Position numbers and translations under genes: made by a program
Assembly: GCA_026770585.1 (NCBI GenBank)
Contig: MU646838.1
Coordinates: forward strand, 133,016-145,992
DNA: 12,977 nt
Direction: 5' to 3'
DNA from: Baffinella frigidus
Taxonomy: Eukaryota > Cryptophyceae > Cryptomonadales > Baffinellaceae
Notes under the pieces: model-generated
What the model saw: only the letters and a program-made list of their open reading frames with translations
Told to the model about the DNA's origin: nothing
Databases searched by the model: none
In this document: one piece after another, positions 1-9,100 of the stretch
Layout: the number at the start of each line of letters is the position of its first letter
Numbering within the stretch: the first letter of the stretch is position 1

Positions 1-135
1 AGCGCCACATGTCCTGCCTTCGTCCCCTCATGCCGTCGTTTCACCGCCGACGTCTCCAGCCATCCTGAGCTTCTTCGCTCTAGCTCCACTGCCTTTCCAG
101 TACCGAGTGGCTGAGGCTCATTTCTTGGTGAGCAG
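1..135 (+). other. Probable intron (3' part) upstream of first visible exon
   Basis: No G8-like residues can be read here in any + frame, and the frame of the first exon meets TGA at 112-114. The stretch ends in AGCAG at 131-135, used as the acceptor. The N-terminal half of the first G8 domain must lie upstream of the window. Confidence 0.6.
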
Positions 136-198
136 ATCGGGACAGAGGCAGACCCGTTCATGCAGCAGGCGCATATAACCCTCTACGGCCACCCCAAG
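136..198 (+). CDS. Exon 1: C-terminal half of G8 domain 1
   Basis: Reads IGTEADPFMQQAHITLYGHP and then K. IGTE.DPF...A.ITLYG is the G8 hallmark (family form IGTEE.PF...A.ITLHG). Acceptor AGCAG, donor AAG|GTCAAT, phase 0 at the 3' end. The first codons of G8 lie upstream of the window. Confidence 0.88.
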
Positions 199-3100
199 GT
201 CAATCCCACACCCTAAACCCTAAACCCTACACCTTAAAACCTTGAAACCCTACACCCTAAACAATAAACCCCAAACCCTAAACCCTGAACCCTAAACCCC
301 AAACCCAAACCCAAATCTTGAAGACCTAACCCGTAACCCTTGACCCCCAAACCCTAAACCCTCCACCAGAGCATCGACCTCCCAGTGTTCGGCGCGAAAG
401 TGATCGCATGCTACGAGTGCACCCTCGATATCCACGGCGCCCCCCAGGTCAGTCCTTCTGCCTACTGGTGTCAGACGGACCACCAAACAAGCCCTCCCAC
501 ACTCGATGCCGAGCCTCACCCCTTCGGCCGCATGCTGCATGTTTCACGTGCACTTGCGATGGAGATAAATGATGGCGAGTGGTGGCCACCAGGTGTCGTG
601 GACGACGCTCGCGGAGACTGCCATGCCGGGTGCTACATCCATCAAGCTCATGCAACCTGTCGAATGGCCTGTTGGCTCCAAGGTTTGCCTTCACCCCTCC
701 GCCCGGCTTCTCTCCACTGCCTTTTCACACACGGGCACACAAACTGGCATCGCTGGTGCAACGTCCAGGCTCCGTGCGGCATTCCACGGACCACACGTCA
801 CCAACGAGCCCTGGTCAAAGAGCCTTGCGACACGAACCCTGCGACACGAGGCCTGCGGCAAGATGGAGGCCTGATTCCCGCGTACCCGCAGATCGCGATT
901 GCGACGACGGACTTTGAATCGCCTCACTCGTCGCACACCGAGGTTGCTCAAGTAGAGTCCATCACAGAATCCGGCACCCGCGGTTTGCTTCCGCCCCCCC
1001 GCCCTCTCCCCTCCACCCTGCAGCTGTCGAACCCTGTTTATGGATGATCACGCGACTCTGCATAGTTGGTTACTCGCTCGGTACAGCAGCGACCAGTCAT
1101 GACGGCCTAGTTTTGTTGTTGGATGACGCTGACCTCCAAGTTGTGGAATGCCCTCCCGCAGTGAACCTACGCGACACGCGCGTATGCCACGAGTACTCCA
1201 ACTCCGGCCTCCCGAAGACATGCAAACACACTTCCGACGGGGCGCTTACCTACCCCCATCTGGGGGAGGAGCTTGTGCTTGGGGGACGCACCGTGGCTTT
1301 CCGCGCTGAGGTCTCACTTGCCCTGCCTCCCGCCACCGCCCTCCCCCCTTCCGCCCCGCACCTGCCGCTACCCCCCTCCTCTCCCTCGGTCCACGCTCCC
1401 ACACCCACGCGCTCGACACCCCCTGCAGCGCAGGTGCGCGCGTGCACGTTTCCGGCGCAGCCAGTCCCCTGCCCCATCTCCCGCCAGAGAATGCGCCCTC
1501 CCCTGTCTATCAACCGCGTGCAGAAATGGCTTCGCATGGCGGTCCTGATGGCGGGCGTTGCGTGAAGTTGCTGTGAGCACATCTAACGTGAGAGTGGGCT
1601 CGGCAGGTGGGGCTACTGTCGCGGAACATCGTGGTGGAAGGGGACTACGACGCGCGGCTCTGCCCCCTCGCCGACCTCGCCGACGACGGCGTCACCCGCC
1701 TCTCGTACGCCCCACCACCCCTGTATCTTTCTGCACCCCGGTGAGATACACACACGTGTATTTCCGCCCACCACCATCCTCTCGTGCCGACGTCTGGCAC
1801 ACGTTTCGGTGGGGGCTGCTTGCTGGCGCTGAATCAACCCTGTGGCGTTGGCCCTGGATGCCGCGTGTCAACCACCAGCGACCGCGCCACGCGTCAGTCC
1901 TCACGTCTCTCCTGTCTCCTGTCAACCAGTCGGTGCTCGCAGTTGAGTTTCTGATGGAGATTGTTGAGTGCAGGTGCAACCAGTTCGGGGCGCAGATCTT
2001 CCTTTCGTCGCCCGGGCACGAGAGCCTGATCGGACGCATGAGCAACATGGAGATCCGCAACGGCGGACAGGTGCACACACTAGCCCCGCTCGCATTCCCG
2101 CGTCTCGGAACTAACACCGCCCGTTTTTCCTGCCCGTCCGGTGCTTGAGTCTTTTAGCTTGATTCAGATAGCGTCGGTATCGGCAGCAGTCGCTCCGTGA
2201 GTCAAGTGGTTTGGCAGTGGCAGACGCTACTCTTTTTTTGCGCTTTACCATGGACCATAACCAAGGTTTACCAGGGAAAGGGGGTACGTGTGATGTGGGA
2301 CATGCAGCGCGGAGGCTGACGCTCTCGCTGGCAGGCGTTCCGGCTGGGACGGTACGCGATCCACTGGCACATGATCGGCAACGTCAAACAATCCTTCCAG
2401 AAGAACTGCTCGATCCACCACTCGTGGAACCGTGGTGTGGCGATTCATGGAGTGCACTTCCTTCTTTTGAGGGGGAACTTCGCCTACCACGCCATGGGCC
2501 ACACGTACACCCCAAACCCCAAACACCACACCCTGCACCCTACATCCGAACCCTAACCCCTCAACCATCAACCCCAACTCCAATCTTCAAATCTTGAAGC
2601 CACAAACTCCAATCCTAAATCCAATAACCTGGACTCTAAACTCTAAACCCCAAACCCTAAACAATCAACCCTAAACCCTAAACCCTACACCCCACACCCC
2701 ACACCCTCAACCCCAAACCCCGCACCTGAAGCTCCAACGCCTGATGCCCACACCCAGGTTCTTCATCGAGGACGGGGTAGAACACTACAACCGCCTGGAG
2801 GGCAATCTCGCGATCAAGACGATCCCGTCGATGAACCTTCTCAACACCGATCAGACCCCCGCATGCTTCTGGATCGTGACAGGTTGTCTGCCGCCACACG
2901 ATGTCATCAGAGGCACTCCCGCGTGCATTTCAAGGCTCACGCGGCGCAGCGACCGACTGCGTTTGTCTGCCGCTACTGTCTCGCATGCTCAATATCACTG
3001 CATCTAGGGCCGAGACAGCCCGGTGCGCTACTAACGAACAGCATGGTGCTGGGCCCTGGCGGTGACACCAGTGCTGATCTCCGGTGATGGTACGAGTGCT

Positions 3101-6100
3101 GATTCCTGGTGATTTCACGAACGAGCAGGAGTGAACTACGTGATCAACAACCATGCAGTTGCCTCTCGGCGCTACGGCTTCTGGTCCTCCCCTCCACCAC
3201 CTCCCCACCACCCTCAACCATGCACCTTTCCCGCGTACGACGCATGCCGTCCCACATAGTCCTGCGCGATCACCACCAGCCCAACGAACTCCTGTCGTGG
3301 TTGACGACATCGCACGGCAGCGTCTCGCGTCACCGCCTGGGCGTGACGCTGCGAAAGGGTGGGGTGGCGCCCAAGGGTGATGCTGATGGATGGTGTGCGG
3401 GGTCATCAGGTTCCGACCGGAGCGGACAGTGACAGGGACCAGCGTCAACACCCCGATGAAAGACCACCCCATCAATATTCCCGTCCTCGAATTCCGCGGC
3501 AACCAGGTGCCCCATCCTCCCCGCTTCCTTTCAAGTGCTGCGATCCAATCTTGTCAGACAGATGTGGGGTGAGGGTGCCAGCCAGGGCGCCCACCGCCAC
3601 TTGCGTCTCGATCCCCACTCTTGTCGTTGCTCACGCTCTGGCTGGTGCGCGTTGCTCTAGACACACAAGAGTGTCGCAGCATGCACGCCGTGCCATGCAA
3701 ACGGAGATCCCCAGTGGTGCCGTCACAGTGCCGTGCAAGTGGTTACCCCCCGTGGTGCCGGGCAAATGGTGACCCCCCGTGGGACACACACAGGCGCACT
3801 CCAACGGAAAGTACGGGCTGCGCGTGTTCGACATCTTCAAGCCGAACGAAGCCTCTGTCTTCCAGGATACCTTCGTCTGGCGCAACGGTTCTCTTCCTTC
3901 TGCACCCCTAGGGGGGGGGCGTGCTTTGCGTTCCCGATTCTGTCTTTCTCACCCGTTGAAACCGCCCTCAAAAAAAAAGTTACATATTCATTTTTTTCAC
4001 CCGTTGTTACCCCCCGGTCGACCACAGCTCCTCCCCCGTCACTGCTTCTCTTCGACCTGTGCCGTGCGCTCTTGGTTTCCCCGTGCGTCGAGTGTCGCTC
4101 AGTCTCGCCCTATCGTGTACAAAACTGTTTCCACGCCTTGCCTGAATCGAGTGGAGCTGTCTGACTGGTGCAGGCAAGGCGGGCTTCACTGCGACCGTGG
4201 TGGGCAAGGTCGGCTTCGATGGAATGATTGCTGTGCAGAACGGCCACGTTGTCTTCGAGGGACGCGAGAACTATGTCTTGCCCCCCCCCACTTCAACCCC
4301 CTCTTGACGCTCTGGCCCCATCCTCATGTCGACGAGATTTTTTGGGTGGCTGTGTGCCAAGCGTCTTCAATGGACACCCGTCGACCAATCCATGCATCAA
4401 ACAGTGCTGCGGCCTTGCGTTCCTGCATCAAACCACTTGATTTGCGCTGCCGATCGCGCGAGGCCACCCTCAAACGCCTCCTCGCGTTTGAGGGTGTGAC
4501 GCGGGTTGCACAAATATGCGTTGATTATGGCTTGAATGCTGCTCGGAGAGGGTGACGCTGGTTTGGCTGAATCTGCAGGTGGAGTCGTGGGACGAGAACT
4601 ACATCCGCAACGCTCTCTTCGTGGACTGGGTGCCTCTGCCTCTCGCGGAGTCGTTCGGCATCTTCGAAGATAACTTCCAGGCGGTTTACTCCCGCCCCTC
4701 CCCCCCCCAGACGTTTGGAGCACCGCCCTGTTGGTAGCACCGTGAAACCGTGCCCCCTAAAAGCACAACGCGCAATATTTCGGGTGAGGTTGAGCATCAA
4801 GGCCCTCGTGGGACTGATACCTCGTTGGTGAGAGGCCTTGTGCCTCTCACATAGGCCTCCTTGTGCGGCTGACATCGGCCTCCTTGTGTGGCACGCGCCT
4901 CCTTGAGCCCTGTGCTAACACAAGTTGAGCCCTGTGCTAACACAAGTCTGGTTTGGCACCCTGGCAGGTGGAGGCACTTGGAGGTCCGATGGAAGAGGGT
5001 ATCCTCCTCCCATGGAACAACCAGCCGGGCGGCGGAATGTCCATCTCAAATGTCACTTTCGTCAACTTCAAGAACGCGTGCATCCGTGGGTGTGCGCACT
5101 GCGGGCGGGGGGGGTCGCCGTATTTCGGTGACGGGGCCTTCGAGACTCGGTACCCTCCCACTTTTTTACTTACTCACTCACTCACGAGGTTGCTGGCCAT
5201 AATGCGCGGCGTGGAAGCGCACGTACATACTGCAACACCCGCGTTGCCTTGGCATCTCTCGCGTACCCGCCCTTGTCCATGCACGCACTTCCCGTCTTCC
5301 ATTTGCAACGACTTGAGACAGAGTGGCACCTCTGTCGGGACAGGACTCCAACTAGCGGCAAGGGGAGCATTACCTCCTTACCGACACAGGCTCGTCTTAC
5401 GGCTCTTATAGTTTGGGATCACTCGTATCCAGACTTGAGAGTTAAAACCAAGAATTGAAAGAGTGAGCTGCCGGCGGGGCACTTCGCTGGTGCGACGGGA
5501 TAACGTTCATCAACTCCTAAACGCTAAACCCTGAGCCTTGCCCACCAAACCCTGAACCCTCACCCCTACACCAGATTCGACCAGATGACATTCATCAACT
5601 CATCGGAGCGAGTGCTCTTCCGGCATCCCAACGAGGCCTATTTCCACGACCTCGACGGGTCTCTCCCCCTCCTCTTCACACCTGCAGTGCCTGATACTGC
5701 AGAAACTCAGGGTGATACCGTTCAGTGCCAAACGTGCAACCCTCACGCTTCAGTCTGCCTCCTCTTCCGCAGGTTTGATTCTGATATTTGAAGCCCTCTC
5801 AGTGTGACAACGTCGCGCGCAGCTGACAGTGTGTGTTAACTTGCCGTGCGGCGGAAGGTGTGCGTGTGCACACTTGATTACGTGTGTGCTTGTGTGAATG
5901 CTGAAGCAAGGTTGACGGCTGGCAGGTCGCTGACCGGCACAGGCATCGTTGAATCCTACACGCGCGGCGGGACCGTCCGGGGGGCCTCCTTCGTGGGCAC
6001 CTCCCCCCTCCTCCCTCCCGGGGCATGCACCCCCTCCGCATACTCCTCGCACGGCACGGGCGGCTCGGTGTGCGAGGGGCACATTTTCAAGCGGATGTGG

Positions 6101-9100
6101 TACCATCCGAAAACGCCGGAGACGTGGGTCGGCAAGGCTCTGTATCCCTCCTCTCCCACCACCTCCACCGCCACTTTCACCACCTTCACCTTCACCACCA
6201 CCACCACCACCACGTTTGTGCGATTCCCCGGGCGGCGCATGCGCGGAATTGAGAGCTCGGAGTTGCGGGAGATGGGGCGTGCATCACCTGCGGTGTTGAG
6301 AGGTTGGGCGATGCGGCGAGGTCGGGAAGGCGCCGATGTATCGTTCAGATGGTGGTAGCGAGCTGATGAGTGGTGATGTTGTGATCGGATAGTGGTGGGT
6401 GGCTGATAGATGGTGACGGTGATGACAGATGCATGCAGAGGCACTGACGTTTCGTTTGGATGGTGGCAGATGCGTGCGCCCCACGCACCAGCACCGCGTG
6501 CAAGTCGACACATGCCAGACCCTCCAGGCCGAGTGCAACTGTCTTCCGTACCTCAAGAAGAAGTGGAAGGGGCATGTGTGGCTCGCGGCGGAGGGTGAGC
6601 GGTACAACGTCTTCCAGGACCTTCAGACGTACGAGCTTGCCGGTGCGTGCCGTGTTTCCTCCGCCTCCAGCGTCCCTCCAGCGTCCCCGCTGTTCACCAA
6701 CTCAGACAGTCAAGATTAAGAGCGCTGCCCACCCAGAAAAAAAACAAGAGTGACACATATCAAAGCAACAGTGGGACCTCCGTTGAACAGTGGATAACTG
6801 GACCTTGTTCGGCGGGGGTGGCCGCAGACATGGCGAGTGTCTCGATGCAGATGCGGGACGTTTGATAACTGAACCGTTTGGTTGTGGCAGACATCGTGAG
6901 CTTCTCGATCCAGATGTGGGACGTGGCACCCATGGATGACTCCACTCTTTACGAACTCAGGCAGTGCAGACAAGTAAACCATCTCGGTAACTAAATTGTT
7001 TCGTCAACTAAACCGTTTGAGTGTGCGGCAGACATCGTGCTTGTCTCATTCCAGATGTGGGAAGTGGCGCCAATGAAAGACTCCGCTCTTCACGAACTCA
7101 GACAGTGCAGATTACTAAAGCGTGTGGATGTGTTTCGATCACTGAACCGTGTGGGTGTGGCCGCAGACATCGTCAGCTTCTCGATGAACATGTGGGACGT
7201 AGCACCCATGGAGGATTTCCAGATCTCGCACAAGTTCCTCGAGTGGGAGGCGGCAGACCGCTTCGGACGCCCCATGTACTGGCAGGTTCAGCCCTGAACC
7301 CCCAACCCGAAACCCCAGACGTTCAACCCTTATCCTCAATTCCTCAACCCTCAACCCTCAACCCTCAACCATAAAACCTCAACACTAAACCCTAAACCCT
7401 AAATCATTAACTCCAAACCATAAACCCACACACTAAACCCAAACCCAACTCGCAGGACGGCGGGAATTTCAACGGGAACCAGCGGTACCCAGTGAACTAC
7501 AACTTCAACGCATCCGAGCTGGCGGCGGGCACGTATGGAACACTGAAGCGCAACACGGCGTGGGCGAGCGTGGATGCGGATGCTATGGCGATCTACGTGA
7601 TGGGGAATGCCTCTGCGGGGGACCTTGCTGTGCCCATGCCGGATACGCCCAACTTTGAGTACGCGGTACATCCTGAAACCCGCACCCACGCCCCAAAACC
7701 CAAACCCGAAACTCTGAACCCTGAACCCTGAACCCTTGACTCTGAACCCTAAACCCTGCACCCTGAATTCGGAACCCTGCACCCTGATCCCTACACCCTA
7801 AACCCCACCACCAAAACCCTGCACCCTGAACCTTACACCCTACACCAGGTGGTACCCGACTCGGACGGGTACGGAGCAGTCCACACCTTGCAGATCCGCG
7901 GGCGCTCCTCAGGCTCCAACGTGCACCGAGAGGGCACCTTCCAAATCAAGCCGTGCAAGCGGAACGGGTGCTGGGTACTACCTTCCACCCGTACCCCATG
8001 CCCCCTCTTTTAGTGTCTGGGTACTAGGTGCCATGGGAGTTGTGAATTCCCTTTTCCTGGCAACCTAATATCCGCCTTTCTCCTCCGTGTGCAGCCCCCT
8101 CCGCCCGCGCCGCCGCCGCCGCCGCCCGACAACTTCTTCTCTCTCTGGTCAGCCGAATCGACGTGGGCCAACCTCACGGGGCATGCGGCGAATCCTCTCA
8201 ACGTCCTCAAGGAGATCCCACTGGGCCGCAGGCGGTAACGCCCGCCCGTCAACCCTTCACCGCCTCGCTCCAACCCTGCACTCGCCAACCATCGTTCCAA
8301 ACCCTGCCCACCCACCCTCGCTCCACCTCGCCCTCATGGCCTGCCCTCCCTCGCCCCACTCCCAACCACGTTTCAACCACGGTCTCATATCCTAGCTCCA
8401 ACACCACCCACCCCGACTGGTTCCAACCCCACCCTCCCAGCCTGACGCCAACCCTCCCGTGGTTTCCACGGGTAGGGGGATGCCATGAGCGACCGCGCGC
8501 CATTGCCCCCCTGCGGATGAACGCTAGGGAAGGCAACCCTGTGGCAGACTCGGTGCCAGCACGCCGTGTGGATTGGTGCGTCTGGGGCAAGGTGGTGGCA
8601 TGTTTGGTGTCTCTCAGGCAATTTGGTATCTGATGCAAGGTGGTGGCGGTTAGGTTCGCGTACACCGTGAAGGAGCAACAGAACTGGAACTCCTCGGTGC
8701 CCTCGCACTACGACAATGTCTGGATCCCCAGCTGGAAGAAGGTCCGCCCTTCCGCCCATATGTCTACCTACCGTCTTTCGTTGACCTGCCGCTTGGACGG
8801 TCCATGAAATCGGCCAATTCCGCAGACATCTTTCTGACTCGGCGCGGTTGGTTTCGCCCTGAGCTCAGCGAAACTTGCTGGCAGGCATGCCTGCGTTGTT
8901 GTCTCCTTTCTGGCTAGGCAGACAGAGACGCTGACGCATGTTGCTCGCTCCTTCCCAGGTGTTGCTGGACGTGAGCACGCCGATTCTTGGCAAGATCGTG
9001 GTGGAGGGTGTGCTGGTGATCAACTCGACAGACACCATCAGCCTCGACGCGGTGTACATTGAGCTCAAGGGCGGCACGCTCATCATCGCCGAGACTGACA

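Noticed and set aside
200-370. A true telomere or chromosome end
   Set aside because: The repeats are short and degenerate, occur in six separate introns, and conserved coding sequence continues on both sides.
385-1047. Open frame of 220 codons on +
   Set aside because: Only its first part (to 447) is conserved protein, in exon 2. The rest runs through introns, and the real protein in exons 3 and 4 is in other frames.
5956-6513. Open frame of 185 codons on - with a Val-rich run
   Set aside because: The run comes from the CAC microsatellite of intron 17 read backwards, and the rest is antisense to exon 17.
7399-7782. Minus-strand frame with repeated GFRVQG-like peptides
   Set aside because: The repeat peptide is a translation of the telomere-like DNA in introns 19 and 20, antisense to exon 20.
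8163-8633. Open frame of 156 codons on +
   Set aside because: It lies mostly in intron 22; its peptide is low-complexity Pro/Ser/Thr, and exon 22 is read in a different frame.
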